49,766 nucleotides of DNA from positions 1 to 49,766 of the forward strand of contig CAOKOS010000015.1 in assembly GCA_948470255.1 (NCBI GenBank), given 5' to 3'. Positions 34,430-42,231 of this stretch are shown piece after piece. The notes under the pieces are model-generated. The model saw only the letters and a program-made list of their open reading frames with translations. It searched no databases and had not been told where the DNA came from. This DNA comes from an uncultured Lachnotalea sp. (GTDB lineage Bacteria; Bacillota; Clostridia; Lachnospirales; Lachnospiraceae). Numbering within the stretch: the stretch's first letter is position 1; every line of letters begins with the position of its first letter. The position numbers and the translations under genes are program-made.

Positions 34430-34604
34430 TGAGGAAGCACAGGATTTATTGAATAAAGCGGTTGAGATCAAAGGGCGACTGTATGCGAAGAAGAATGGTT
34501 ATTATTATGCTTTTCAAAATGAAAGGGATATCGATTACCATGGATACAGGGTTGATGATGTGGGGGAAGATGTTAAGTATCAATTAGACAAAGAATTTAC
34601 ATGA
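34416..34604 (+). CDS. small protein, possibly the displaced C-terminus of the preceding gene
   Basis: A 62-aa ORF, MDLRDEEAQDLLNKAVEIKG and on to YYYAFQNERDIDYHGYRVDD. It has a GGAAG element 5 nt before the ATG and overlaps the previous gene by 14 nt. The MDLxDEEAQxLLNxA helix followed by a Tyr-rich strand pair with YHGY resembles small C-terminal domains found in toxin/immunity-like proteins, from memory only. The frame is open upstream to 34344, and the residues before the Met (ENPYGKGRIGSR) look protein-like, so a frameshift from the 33860 gene is plausible. Function unknown. Confidence 0.5.
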   Translation: MDLRDEEAQDLLNKAVEIKGRLYAKKNGYYYAFQNERDIDYHGYRVDDVGEDVKYQLDKEFT

Positions 34605-34684
34605 AAATAGACAAACTTAATATAGTATTTTAGGTACATATTGATCCCGGTTGTGGTTGAACATGTAGAGGGACATAAATATTT

Positions 34685-34741
34685 AAGGGATTGCTGCAAA
34701 ATATCAGACCCCCCATATTTTGCAGCAATCCCTTGTTTTTT
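34685..34741. terminator. strong bidirectional terminator between convergent genes
   Basis: A perfect 20-bp stem (34685-34704 and 34715-34734) with a 10-nt C-rich loop. On the plus strand it is followed by GTTTTTT. On the minus strand it directly follows the stop codon of the glycosyltransferase, with a poorer T tract. It closes the DUF262 cassette and the convergent gene. Confidence 0.9.
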
Positions 34742-35765
34742 AGTTAAACCCATAGATTTTCTGGGTGATGTTGTAGGCGATGACGGAAATTTTCCGTCCC
34801 AGTGTCCCAGGCAGGTTCATAAAAATGCCCAGGAGAGTGCGGCAGCGGAATTTCCTGTAAAGGGACGGGTTGGCATCCTTTAAATATTGCCACAGTTCCT
34901 TTTTCCACCGGAGGTGTTGGGCAGTGCCGGACTTGATGGCCATGATGGAAGAAACGCTCATGATAATATTCAAATAGGAGCACATATTCTTACACTGAGT
35001 GTCACTTTTAAAACGGACACCGGACTTAAGCAGGATGTCAATCATCAGGTAATTGACCCGGTACTGCTGATCCAGCCTGGAGATCATAACAGACTCATTG
35101 ACGGACTGATCTTCCCTGCCGATGAGATAGCGGTAAAAGTCCACATCAATATAGTAAATCGTATTGATATGGGGCATCGGCTGGAATACAAACAGATTGT
35201 CCACATAGAAAGTATGCTTTGGAAGCTTAAGGCCACAGGCCCGAAGGACTTCTGTACGGTAAATAACAGAATGCATCAGAATATAAGTGGTAGGTGGTAA
35301 AGGCTTCACGTCATCCCAGGTGAAATACGTATCCGTAGGGAAATATTTCCGGTACTGCATTATTTTTTTATGGGTTGCGCCCTGCTTTTCATATACGTAA
35401 TTGGAGAGAAGGAGGTCGGGCAGCTTGTTTTTGGAGACGGCGTTCCTTAGAAAATCAAGAATTTTCCCATAAGCCTCCAAATCCACCCAATCGTCGCTGT
35501 CCACCACCTTAAAAAACAGTCCTGACGCATGTTTCAGTCCCGTGTTTACGGCACCGCCGTGGCCGGCGTTTTCCTGATGGATGGCGCGGATAATGCCTGG
35601 ATGTTCTGACTCCAGCCTGTCAGCGATGGCAGCGGTCCTGTCTTTGGAACCGTCATTGACAATGAGAATTTCCACTTCCTCTCCTCCGGGAAGGAGGGAC
35701 TCAACACAATGCTCCATATAATCCTGTGAATTGTAACAGGGAACAATAATTGATAATAATTTCAT
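34740..35765 (-). CDS. GT2 family glycosyltransferase
   Basis: A 341-aa glycosyltransferase on the opposite strand to nearly everything else. Residues 3-215 form the GT2 domain: LLSIIVPCYNSQDYMEHCVES, VNDGSKDRTAAIAD, ENAGHGGAVNTGLKHASG and FKVVDSDDWVD with the DxD motif. The C-terminal third is helical. No membrane segments are obvious. It has its own promoter (35820-35848) and an AAGGAG ribosome binding site, and ends in the shared terminator. It may add a sugar to the same surface polymer or to a lipid, but nothing in the sequence links it to the main operon. Confidence 0.9.
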   Translation of the reverse strand: MKLLSIIVPCYNSQDYMEHCVESLLPGGEEVEILIVNDGSKDRTAAIADRLESEHPGIIRAIHQENAGHGGAVNTGLKHASGLFFKVVDSDDWVDLEAYGKILDFLRNAVSKNKLPDLLLSNYVYEKQGATHKKIMQYRKYFPTDTYFTWDDVKPLPPTTYILMHSVIYRTEVLRACGLKLPKHTFYVDNLFVFQPMPHINTIYYIDVDFYRYLIGREDQSVNESVMISRLDQQYRVNYLMIDILLKSGVRFKSDTQCKNMCSYLNIIMSVSSIMAIKSGTAQHLRWKKELWQYLKDANPSLYRKFRCRTLLGIFMNLPGTLGRKISVIAYNITQKIYGFN

Positions 35766-35819
35766 GGAGGATACTCCTTAAATGGTACTATATGAGTTTT
35801 GTATATTATACTGTTTTTT

Positions 35820-35848
35820 AGTATACCCTCTTTTCCAGAAAGTTGCAA
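35820..35848 (-). promoter_or_regulatory. sigma-A promoter for the minus-strand glycosyltransferase
   Basis: On the minus strand, TTGCAA (35848-35843) and TATACT (35825-35820) are separated by 17 nt, about 55 nt before the start codon. An extra TATAAT lies closer to the gene. Confidence 0.55.
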
Positions 35849-35892
35849 CGGTTCCGGGATGAAATGGATAAAAAACGGTTAAACTGTATCAG

Positions 35893-35921
35893 TTGCCAAA
35901 TGGGAATATATTTTCTATAAT
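35893..35921 (+). promoter_or_regulatory. sigma-A promoter for the small zinc-ribbon gene
   Basis: TTGCCA (35893-35898) and TATAAT (35916-35921) with a 17-nt spacer, 51 nt before the ATG at 35973. Confidence 0.65.
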
Positions 35922-35972
35922 GGTTTTGACGGTGTGGGCGCCGCAGATAAAATATGAAGGAGGTATCAGAAA

Positions 35973-36137
35973 ATGGCAATCAGCTGTGAAGACAAGTACA
36001 AAACACCAGTACCGGAAGACAGGACTTGCCCTGTCTGTGGAAAGGATATTGAAGTTTTTGTTGTAAAAGGCCGGGTGGTCGAGGATGCAGAATGTGAGTG
36101 CGGACATGTGATCAAGGCAGAAGAGCCGAAAGTCTAA
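35973..36137 (+). CDS. small zinc-ribbon protein
   Basis: A 54-aa protein, MAISCEDKYKTPVPEDRTCP then VCGKDIEVFVVKGRVVEDAE, CECGHVIKAEEPKV. Four Cys in CPVCG and CECG form a probable zinc ribbon. It has an excellent AAGGAGG ribosome binding site and its own near-consensus promoter, so it is a real gene despite its size. Its function is unknown; small zinc ribbons of this kind are common and uncharacterised in Lachnospiraceae. Confidence 0.8.
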   Translation: MAISCEDKYKTPVPEDRTCPVCGKDIEVFVVKGRVVEDAECECGHVIKAEEPKV

Positions 36138-36332
36138 GGGGAAAGAAAATGGAATTGCCCGGGTTTTCACCCAGGCAGTTCCATAAGGTTGGTTTCAAGC
36201 TGGAATTATTCCTTTGTTTTAAAAGCATAAGTCAACCTCTAAGGAATGGGTATCCAACATTGTGAGCGTTCCTGATTATGAGGTAGAGCAAGTGACGGCG
36301 TAAGAAAATAACATTGCGGAAACTTATACCTT

Positions 36333-36374
36333 TCCCCCTCAGTTTTTCCAAACCTGAGGGGGATTTATCATTTT
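36333..36374 (+). terminator. terminator-like hairpin upstream of pyrH
   Basis: A 10-bp stem TCCCCCTCAG / CTGAGGGGGA with an 11-nt loop, followed by TTTATCATTTT. It would shield the pyrH operon from upstream transcription. Confidence 0.6.
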
Positions 36375-36462
36375 GCCGATAGTCATGGAAACCGCCTGCA
36401 AACCAAGCGAGTACTGTCCCGGTTTTCTTTTTCAAAGAAAAACACGGAAACTCAATTATAAC

Positions 36463-36492
36463 TTGTACACTTTATGGGTATTGTGTTATACT
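36463..36492 (+). promoter_or_regulatory. sigma-A promoter for the pyrH operon
   Basis: TTGTAC (36463-36468) and TATACT (36487-36492) with an 18-nt spacer, 36 nt before the pyrH ATG. Confidence 0.55.
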
Positions 36493-36528
36493 AAACGGAG
36501 AATATTTTGGATGTAAGTGAGGGATACC

Positions 36529-37236
36529 ATGGAAAAAGCGAAACGGGTATTACTGAAACTCAGCGGGGAAGCACTGGCCGGGCCTTTGGGACATGGCTTT
36601 GACGAGGCGACGGTGAAGGCGGTGGCGGAGCAGGTAAAGCCCTCTGTAGCTGGCGGTATGGAGATTGGTATTGTGATCGGCGGGGGAAACTTCTGGAGAG
36701 GCCGCCAGAGTAATGCCATCGACAGGCCGAAGGCAGATCAGATCGGGATGCTTGCCACTGTGATGAATTGTATTTATGTGTCGGAAATTTTCCGGTCTGC
36801 AGGGATGAAAACAGAGATATTCACTCCTTTTGCCTGCGGGACCATGACGAAGCTTTTTTCCAAAGACGAGGCTGGCAGGTGTTTTGAAGAGGGCCGGGTA
36901 GTGTTTTTTGCCGGAGGGACAGGCCATCCTTATTTTTCCACAGATACGGGGATTGTACTGCGGGCCATTGAGATGGAGGCGGACATCATCCTTTTGGCAA
37001 AAGCCGTGGACGGCGTATATGACAGTGACCCCAGGAGCAATCCTGCGGCGAAGAAGTATGATACAGTTTCCATTGAGGAAGTAATTGCGAAGAAGCTGGC
37101 GGTGGTGGACTTGACGGCTTCGATTATGTGTATGGAGAACCATATGCCCATGGCGGTGTTTGGTTTGGGAGAGAAAGACAGTATCGCCAATGCCCTGAAG
37201 GGGGATATCACGGGAACTGTTGTGACAGTAGAGTAA
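36529..37236 (+). CDS. pyrH: UMP kinase
   Basis: A 235-aa amino-acid-kinase-fold enzyme that phosphorylates UMP to UDP with ATP; the active form is a cytosolic hexamer. RVLLKLSGEALAG is at the N-terminus, followed by GIVIGGGNFWRG (phosphate-binding glycine loop), FFAGGTGHPYFSTDT, and KAVDGVYDSDP near the ATP site, all in family order and typical length. ATG 36529 has GTGAGGG upstream; an in-frame GTG at 36517 would add only four residues. It heads the pyrH-frr-uppS-cdsA-dxr-rseP-ispG-polC run. Confidence 0.97.
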   Translation: MEKAKRVLLKLSGEALAGPLGHGFDEATVKAVAEQVKPSVAGGMEIGIVIGGGNFWRGRQSNAIDRPKADQIGMLATVMNCIYVSEIFRSAGMKTEIFTPFACGTMTKLFSKDEAGRCFEEGRVVFFAGGTGHPYFSTDTGIVLRAIEMEADIILLAKAVDGVYDSDPRSNPAAKKYDTVSIEEVIAKKLAVVDLTASIMCMENHMPMAVFGLGEKDSIANALKGDITGTVVTVE

Positions 37237-37291
37237 AGCCGGGAGCGGCAGCAAGGGCGACCTGATCTATAAAAGGGAGGATATTAGGACT

Positions 37292-37846
37292 ATGGAAGAA
37301 AAAATGAAAGTTTATGAAGATAAGATGGAGAAGGCGGTCAGTGTGCTTCGCAGCGATTATGCAACGATCCGCGCGGGGCGGGCCAATCCCCACGTGCTTG
37401 ACCAGATTACGGTGGATTACTACGGCGTCCCCAGCGGGATTCAGCAGGTGGCCAATGTGTCTGTGCCGGAACCCAGGATGTTATTGATCCAGCCTTGGGA
37501 AAAGAGCCTGATCAAACTGATTGAGAAAGCAATCCTTACTTCTGACCTGGGGATTAATCCCAGCAATGATGGGAACGTAATCCGTCTGGTGTTCCCGGAG
37601 ATGACAGAAGAGCGTAGAAAAGATTTGTCCAAAGATGTGAAGAAAAAAGGCGACAATGCCAAGGTGGCCATTCGGAATATCCGCCGCGATGCCAATGATA
37701 CCATCAAGAAGCAGCAGAAGGGCGGAGAGATTTCCGAGGATGAGCAAAAGCAGTATGAGGAAAAGATTCAAAAGCTGACGGACAAGTTCATCGAGAAAGT
37801 GGACAAGGAAATCGAACTCAAGACAAAGGAAATTATGACTGTGTAG
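37292..37846 (+). CDS. frr: ribosome recycling factor
   Basis: A 184-aa protein that with EF-G splits post-termination ribosomes. It has the canonical RRF sequence: KMEKAVSVLRSDYATIRAGR, LDQITVDYYGVP, SVPEPRMLLIQPW, NDGNVIRLVFPEMTEERRK and the C-terminal helix ending DKEIELKTKEIMTV. Length is standard. GGGAGGATATTAGGAC precedes the ATG, and it lies 55 nt after pyrH, its usual partner. Confidence 0.97.
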   Translation: MEEKMKVYEDKMEKAVSVLRSDYATIRAGRANPHVLDQITVDYYGVPSGIQQVANVSVPEPRMLLIQPWEKSLIKLIEKAILTSDLGINPSNDGNVIRLVFPEMTEERRKDLSKDVKKKGDNAKVAIRNIRRDANDTIKKQQKGGEISEDEQKQYEEKIQKLTDKFIEKVDKEIELKTKEIMTV

Positions 37847-37880
37847 GCAGTACATGAAGGGATAAAGAAAATAAGGAAGC

Positions 37881-37916
37881 AGGGGGCAGGCTTAGTTTAC
37901 ATCCTGCTCCCTTTAT
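37881..37916 (+). terminator. possible attenuating hairpin after frr
   Basis: AGGGGGCAGG (37881-37890) pairs with CCTGCTCCCT (37903-37912) with one G-U pair and a 12-nt loop, followed by TTATGC. The poor T tract suggests partial termination before uppS. Confidence 0.4.
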
Positions 37917-37917
37917 G

Positions 37918-37930
37918 CTTATGGAGGTTT
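37918..37930 (+). repeat. left copy of a 13-bp direct repeat (CTTATGGAGGTTT)
   Basis: An identical copy lies at 38094-38106 and contains the uppS ribosome binding site. The two copies bracket the foldback element exactly, as a target-site duplication would. Confidence 0.7.
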
Positions 37931-38093
37931 CGGATAAGGTATTGGTTTTACCGTCGAATTATACAAAGGTTTCGTTATACTGTGCATTGACGGGGAGATT
38001 AGAAGTTCAATCTCCGCGGAAGCGGCACAGAGAACGAACCTTTTATATAATTTGACGGCAGAAGATAAAACCAATGCTTTCCCGAGTTTGAAT
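37931..38093. mobile_element. 163-bp MITE-like foldback element at the uppS ribosome binding site
   Basis: The two arms are imperfect inverted repeats over about 55 nt. The left arm (37931-37986) contains ATTGGTTTTA, CCGTCGAATTATA, AAAGG, CGTT and CTGTGC. The right arm (38025-38093) contains their complements, with a 6-nt extra stretch (the complement of TCTTCT in the arm) and a few mismatches. The centre has its own GGAGATT/AATCTCC hairpin. It does not encode a protein. A 13-bp direct repeat flanks it. Its size, arms and flanking duplication fit a miniature inverted-repeat element; a structured regulatory RNA is the alternative. Confidence 0.6.
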
Positions 38094-38106
38094 CTTATGG
38101 AGGTTT
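38094..38106 (+). repeat. right copy of the 13-bp direct repeat, carrying the uppS ribosome binding site
   Basis: CTTATGGAGGTTT is identical to 37918-37930. The GGAGG within it sits 5 nt before the uppS ATG at 38109. Confidence 0.7.
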
Positions 38107-38108
38107 TT

Positions 38109-38825
38109 ATGGCAGAGGAACAGAGTTTGAAAATACCGGAGCATGTGGCGATTATCCTGGACGGGAATGGCCGCTGGGCCAAAAAGAGGGGGCTGCCCAG
38201 GAATATGGGCCATGTGGAAGGCTGCAAAGTGGTGGAACAGACGGTGGAGGATGCGGCCAGGCTGGGAATCAAATATCTGACGGTCTATGGTTTTTCCACA
38301 GAGAACTGGAAGCGTTCCGCCGAGGAGGTGGGGGCGCTTATGCAGCTGTTCCGCTACTATATGAAACGCCTGTTGAAAGTGGCGAAGAAAAATAATGTGC
38401 GGGTGATCATGATCGGGGAGAGGAGCAGGTTTGATGCGGATATCATTGCCGGTTTAAACCGGCTGGAGGGGGAAACCAGGGAGAATACGCGGATGACATT
38501 TACCATTGCTGTCAATTATGGAAGCAGGGATGAGATCACCAGGGCTGTGCGCCGTATGCTTTTTGACTGCCAGGCCGGGAGGCTTTCGCCGGAGGATGTC
38601 AGCGAGGGGACGATAGGGAGCTATTTGGATACGAAAGAGCTGCCGGATCCGGATCTTTTGATCCGTACCAGCGGTGAGGAGAGGCTTTCCAATTATCTGC
38701 TTTGGCAGCTGGCTTATACGGAATTTTATTTTACGGATGTCCTGTGGCCGGATTTTAATAAAGAGGAATTGGTCAAAGCCATTGAGAAATACAATAATAG
38801 AGAACGAAGGTTTGGAGGGGTATGA
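38109..38825 (+). CDS. uppS: isoprenyl (undecaprenyl diphosphate) synthase
   Basis: A 238-aa cis-prenyltransferase that makes undecaprenyl diphosphate, the lipid carrier for peptidoglycan and wall glycans. The catalytic block HVAIILDGNGRWAKKRGL is at residues 11-28 with the essential Asp. YGFSTENWKR is present, and RTSGEERLSNYLLWQLAYTE carries the conserved Arg-Ser-Glu-rich signature. The start at 38109 has GGAGG upstream; the longer frame from 38052 would read through the foldback arm. The stop overlaps the cdsA start region. Confidence 0.97.
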   Translation: MAEEQSLKIPEHVAIILDGNGRWAKKRGLPRNMGHVEGCKVVEQTVEDAARLGIKYLTVYGFSTENWKRSAEEVGALMQLFRYYMKRLLKVAKKNNVRVIMIGERSRFDADIIAGLNRLEGETRENTRMTFTIAVNYGSRDEITRAVRRMLFDCQAGRLSPEDVSEGTIGSYLDTKELPDPDLLIRTSGEERLSNYLLWQLAYTEFYFTDVLWPDFNKEELVKAIEKYNNRERRFGGV

Positions 38826-38827
38826 GG

Positions 38828-39676
38828 ATGTTTAAGACAAGGCTGGTCAGCGGAATCGTTTTGGTGGCTGTGATTATCGGGCTGCTGGTCCTGGGGGGAA
38901 GTGTACTGGCGGCGGCGCTTTGTCTCATATCCCTGGTGGGGATGTATGAGCTTTACAGGACGGTGGGGGTGGAAAAGAGCCTTTTGGGTGCGGCGGGATA
39001 TCTGGGAGGTATTGGTTATTACCTGATTTTGTTTTTTTCTGGCCACCCGGAGACGGATTCCCTGCCGGTGGTATTTTTTGTGGCTGTAGTGATGATTTTG
39101 ATGGCAGTTTATGTATTTACCTTTCCTAAGTATTCGGCGGGGCAGGTAATGACCGGCTTTTTCGGCCTTATTTATGTGGCGGTTATGTTGTCTTATATCT
39201 GCCGGACCAGGGCTTTGCCGGGAGGGCAGATTTTGGTATGGATGGTGTTTTTAAGCTCCTGGGGCTGCGACACCTGCGCGTATTGCGTAGGGATGCTTAT
39301 AGGGAAGCATAAGATGGCCCCCCGTTTAAGCCCCAAAAAATCGGTGGAAGGCGGTATCGGAGGAATCCTGGGCGCCGGGATTCTGGGAGGGGTTTTTGGA
39401 GCGGTTTTTGCCGGCAGCCTGGAAAGCGTCCTTGGAAATCCGGCGTTTCACTGCGCCTTGATCTGTATGGTGGGCGCGGTGATCTCCCAGATCGGCGACT
39501 TGGCGGCATCCGCCATCAAGCGGAATCATAATGTGAAAGATTATGGAAAACTGATTCCCGGCCACGGAGGAATCCTGGATCGGTTTGACAGCGTGATTTT
39601 TGTGGCGCCGGGAATTTACTATACCATTGTGCTTTTGATGGAAGGGATGGAAGCTTTGAACAGGTTTTTACAATGA
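38828..39676 (+). CDS. cdsA: phosphatidate cytidylyltransferase
   Basis: A 282-aa integral membrane enzyme that makes CDP-diacylglycerol from phosphatidic acid and CTP. Several hydrophobic helices lead to the signature segment: SWGCDTCAYCVGMLIGKHKM, LSPKKSVEGGIGG and KDYGKLIPGHGGILDRFDS. ATG 38828 was preferred because GGAGGGG lies 7 nt before it; the ATG at 38822 overlaps the uppS stop as ATGA and is the alternative. Confidence 0.95.
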   Translation: MFKTRLVSGIVLVAVIIGLLVLGGSVLAAALCLISLVGMYELYRTVGVEKSLLGAAGYLGGIGYYLILFFSGHPETDSLPVVFFVAVVMILMAVYVFTFPKYSAGQVMTGFFGLIYVAVMLSYICRTRALPGGQILVWMVFLSSWGCDTCAYCVGMLIGKHKMAPRLSPKKSVEGGIGGILGAGILGGVFGAVFAGSLESVLGNPAFHCALICMVGAVISQIGDLAASAIKRNHNVKDYGKLIPGHGGILDRFDSVIFVAPGIYYTIVLLMEGMEALNRFLQ

Positions 39677-39748
39677 CAAAGGACGGAGATCCCATAAAGT
39701 GGCCTGTAAACACGTGCATGGATGTTCAAAGAACGGAGAATACTGATT

Positions 39749-40888
39749 ATGAAAAAGATTGCAGTACTTGGCTCCACCGGTTCCATTGGAACACAGACCC
39801 TTGAGGTGGTGCGGGAGAATTCTGGCCTGCAAGTGACAGCATTGTCAGCAGGGAAAAACGCAGAGCTTTTGGAAGCCCAAGCCCGGGAATTTCATCCAAA
39901 AGTTGTGAGCCTTCAGGATGAGGAGGCGGCAAAGACATTGGCTGTCCGTCTGGCAGATACGGATATCCGGGTGGTGTCCGGTATGGATGGGCTTCTGGAA
40001 ACAGCCACGGAAGACACGGCGGATATTGTGGTAACGGCTGTGGTGGGAATGATAGGCCTCCGCCCCACCATTGCCGCCATTGAAGCTGGGAAGGATATTG
40101 CCCTGGCCAACAAGGAGACGCTGGTGACGGCGGGACATTTGATTATGCCGCTGGCGAAAAAGCGGGGTGTGCGCATTTTACCGGTGGACAGTGAGCACAG
40201 CGCAATCTTCCAGTCTTTAAACGGAGAACAGGGAAATAGGATTGACAAAATTCTTCTGACAGCTTCCGGCGGCCCGTTCCGGGGATGGACGAAAGAGCGG
40301 TTAAAAAGCGTTCGCCTGGAGGATGCCCTGAAGCATCCGAATTGGGCCATGGGCCGCAAGATTACCATTGATTCTTCTACCATGGTAAATAAAGGGCTGG
40401 AGGTTATGGAGGCCAGATGGCTGTTTGATGTGGATCTCGATGATGTGCAGGTGGTGATACAGCCCCAAAGCGTCATTCATTCCATGGTACAATTTGAGGA
40501 CGGCGCCGTGATGGCTCAGTTGGGTGTGCCAGATATGAAGCTTCCGATCCAGTATGCGCTTTTTTATCCTGTGAGGAGGCATATGTCCGGCGGGCGCCTT
40601 GATTTCTGGACTCTAGGTTCCCTTGATTTTGCAGCGCCGGATTTTGAAAATTTCCCCGGGCTTTCTTTGGCTTATGAAGCAGGAAGGGCGGGAGGCACTA
40701 TGCCCACCGTATTCAACGCGGCAAATGAATGGGCGGTGGCAGCTTTCCTGAAGAGGGAGATTTCCTATTTGGATATCACAAATCTCATCGGGGCGGCCAT
40801 GGCGCATCATGTGAAAACAGAAGATCCCGGTCTGGAGGAGATCCTTCAGACAGAAGCGGAAACATATACATATCTTTCAGAAATGTAA
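39749..40888 (+). CDS. dxr: 1-deoxy-D-xylulose-5-phosphate reductoisomerase
   Basis: A 379-aa NADPH-dependent enzyme of the MEP isoprenoid pathway that converts DXP to MEP. The N-terminal KIAVLGSTGSIGTQTLEVV binds NADPH. ANKETLVTAGHLI, PVDSEHSAIFQSL (metal-binding Asp and Glu), LTASGGPFRG and GRKITIDSSTMVNKGLEVME follow, all canonical. ATG 39749 follows ACGGAGA; the ATG at 39722 lacks a ribosome binding site. It works with ispG further down the same operon. Confidence 0.97.
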   Translation: MKKIAVLGSTGSIGTQTLEVVRENSGLQVTALSAGKNAELLEAQAREFHPKVVSLQDEEAAKTLAVRLADTDIRVVSGMDGLLETATEDTADIVVTAVVGMIGLRPTIAAIEAGKDIALANKETLVTAGHLIMPLAKKRGVRILPVDSEHSAIFQSLNGEQGNRIDKILLTASGGPFRGWTKERLKSVRLEDALKHPNWAMGRKITIDSSTMVNKGLEVMEARWLFDVDLDDVQVVIQPQSVIHSMVQFEDGAVMAQLGVPDMKLPIQYALFYPVRRHMSGGRLDFWTLGSLDFAAPDFENFPGLSLAYEAGRAGGTMPTVFNAANEWAVAAFLKREISYLDITNLIGAAMAHHVKTEDPGLEEILQTEAETYTYLSEM

Positions 40889-40922
40889 ATCTATCTATTA
40901 TTAAAGACAGGTGGTAAACAGC

Positions 40923-42221
40923 ATGGTTTTAAGCATTTTACTGGCAGTGCTGGTGTTTAGCCTTTTGGTGGTTTCTCATGAGTTCGGACATTTTCTTCTG
41001 GCAAAGAAGAACGGTATTGGCGTCATTGAATTTTCCGTGGGGATGGGTCCGCGTATTTTAAGCGGTGTCAAAGGGGGGACCAGGTATTCCCTGAAGGCTA
41101 TCCCATTCGGCGGTTCCTGCCAGATGGTGGGAGAGGACGATGATGACGACAGTGCAGATTCTTTCAACAGCAAATCGCCTTTCGCCAGGTTTGCAGTGAT
41201 CATTGGCGGGCCCTTATTTAATTTTCTGCTGGCTTTTATTTTGTCGGTGGTGGTTTTAAGCCTGGCCGGGGTCAATGAACCGCAGGTATATTATGTGGAA
41301 GAGGGATATGGCGCGGAAGCTGCCGGTTTTAAGGAAGGCGATGTGATCAAATCCATTGACGGCCACAATATCACTTTGGGGCGTGACATTGAACTTTATT
41401 TCCTGAACCATCCCATGGATGGCAGCCCCATTACCATTGAGTATGAGCGGGGTGGGGAACTCTACACGACAGTCCTGGATCCTGCTTACGAGGCATATCT
41501 GACCGGGTTTTCTTATTATGCTTCCGGCGATGAAGCAGTTATCACTGCCGTGACGGAAGGGCTTGCCATGGCAGAGGCGGGTGCACAGGTGGGGGACGTG
41601 ATCACGGCGGTGAACGGAAGGGTAGTTGCTTCCGGCTCCCAGCTCCAGGATTATTTTAATGAGAATCCCCTTCAGAAAGATGTGCCGGTCACTTTCACCC
41701 TGGACAGGAAGGGCATAGAGCTTGAAGTCACGGTGACTCCGGCTCATTACACTGCTTCAACCCTGGGGATGGAGGCAGTGGTTTACCGAAATAAAAACGC
41801 AGGCGCCCTTTCCATATTGAGGAATAGTTTTTCCGAAGTGCGCTACTGGATGAGTTATACGCTCACTTCTTTAAAAATGCTGGTGACGGGAAAAGTGGGG
41901 GTGGAAAACCTGTCTGGCCCGGTGGGGATTGTCGGAATGGTGGGCGAGGTGGTTGAGCAGAGTAAATCCGACGGCGCGCTGTACGTGTTTTTAAATATTC
42001 TGAATTTCAGTATCCTTCTGAGTGTCAACCTGGGCGTTTTAAACCTCCTGCCCCTTCCGGCGCTGGACGGCGGCCGCCTGGTGTTTATCCTCATTGAGAT
42101 TATCCGGGGAAAGCCTGTATCCAGGGAAAAAGAAGGCATGGTCCATACCATTGGGATTCTGCTTTTAATGGCGCTTATGGTATTTGTCATGTTCAATGAT
42201 GTGCTGAAGATTTTCAGGTAA
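40923..42221 (+). CDS. rseP: RIP metalloprotease (site-2 protease)
   Basis: A 432-aa membrane zinc protease that cuts transmembrane anti-sigma factors or signal-peptide remnants. VVSHEFGHFLLAKKNGIG near residue 17 carries the HExxH site in the first membrane helix. Two PDZ-like stretches (about residues 120-280) follow, with GDVIKSIDGHNI and GDVITAVNGRVV. The C-terminal membrane segment has NLLPLPALDGGRLVFILIE with the third metal ligand, Asp. ATG 40923 has AGGTGG 8 nt before it. The restriction enzyme gene starts 10 nt after the stop. Confidence 0.96.
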   Translation: MVLSILLAVLVFSLLVVSHEFGHFLLAKKNGIGVIEFSVGMGPRILSGVKGGTRYSLKAIPFGGSCQMVGEDDDDDSADSFNSKSPFARFAVIIGGPLFNFLLAFILSVVVLSLAGVNEPQVYYVEEGYGAEAAGFKEGDVIKSIDGHNITLGRDIELYFLNHPMDGSPITIEYERGGELYTTVLDPAYEAYLTGFSYYASGDEAVITAVTEGLAMAEAGAQVGDVITAVNGRVVASGSQLQDYFNENPLQKDVPVTFTLDRKGIELEVTVTPAHYTASTLGMEAVVYRNKNAGALSILRNSFSEVRYWMSYTLTSLKMLVTGKVGVENLSGPVGIVGMVGEVVEQSKSDGALYVFLNILNFSILLSVNLGVLNLLPLPALDGGRLVFILIEIIRGKPVSREKEGMVHTIGILLLMALMVFVMFNDVLKIFR

Positions 42222-42231
42222 AAGGAGAAAA

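Larger units (their letters stand above)
36138..36528 (+). other. 390-bp gap before pyrH: two hairpins and a possible coding remnant
   Basis: It contains no intact gene. A hairpin at 36151-36182 (GGAATTGCC/GGCAGTTCC outer stem with one G-U pair, GGGT/ACCC inner stem) follows the zinc-ribbon gene but lacks a T run. At about 36227-36303 a frame reads KHKSTSKEWVSNIVSVPDYE followed by VEQVTA and a stop, protein-like but without a start and with a stop directly upstream, so it may be a remnant. A second terminator-like hairpin (36333-36363) and the pyrH promoter follow. Confidence 0.5.

Noticed and set aside
31471..34604. Prophage or integrative element explaining the AT-rich cassette
   Set aside because: No integrase, attachment-site repeat, phage structural or transposase gene is visible next to it.
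36232..36435. 67-aa minus-strand ORF in the pyrH upstream gap
   Set aside because: It crosses the terminator hairpin and has no ribosome binding site.
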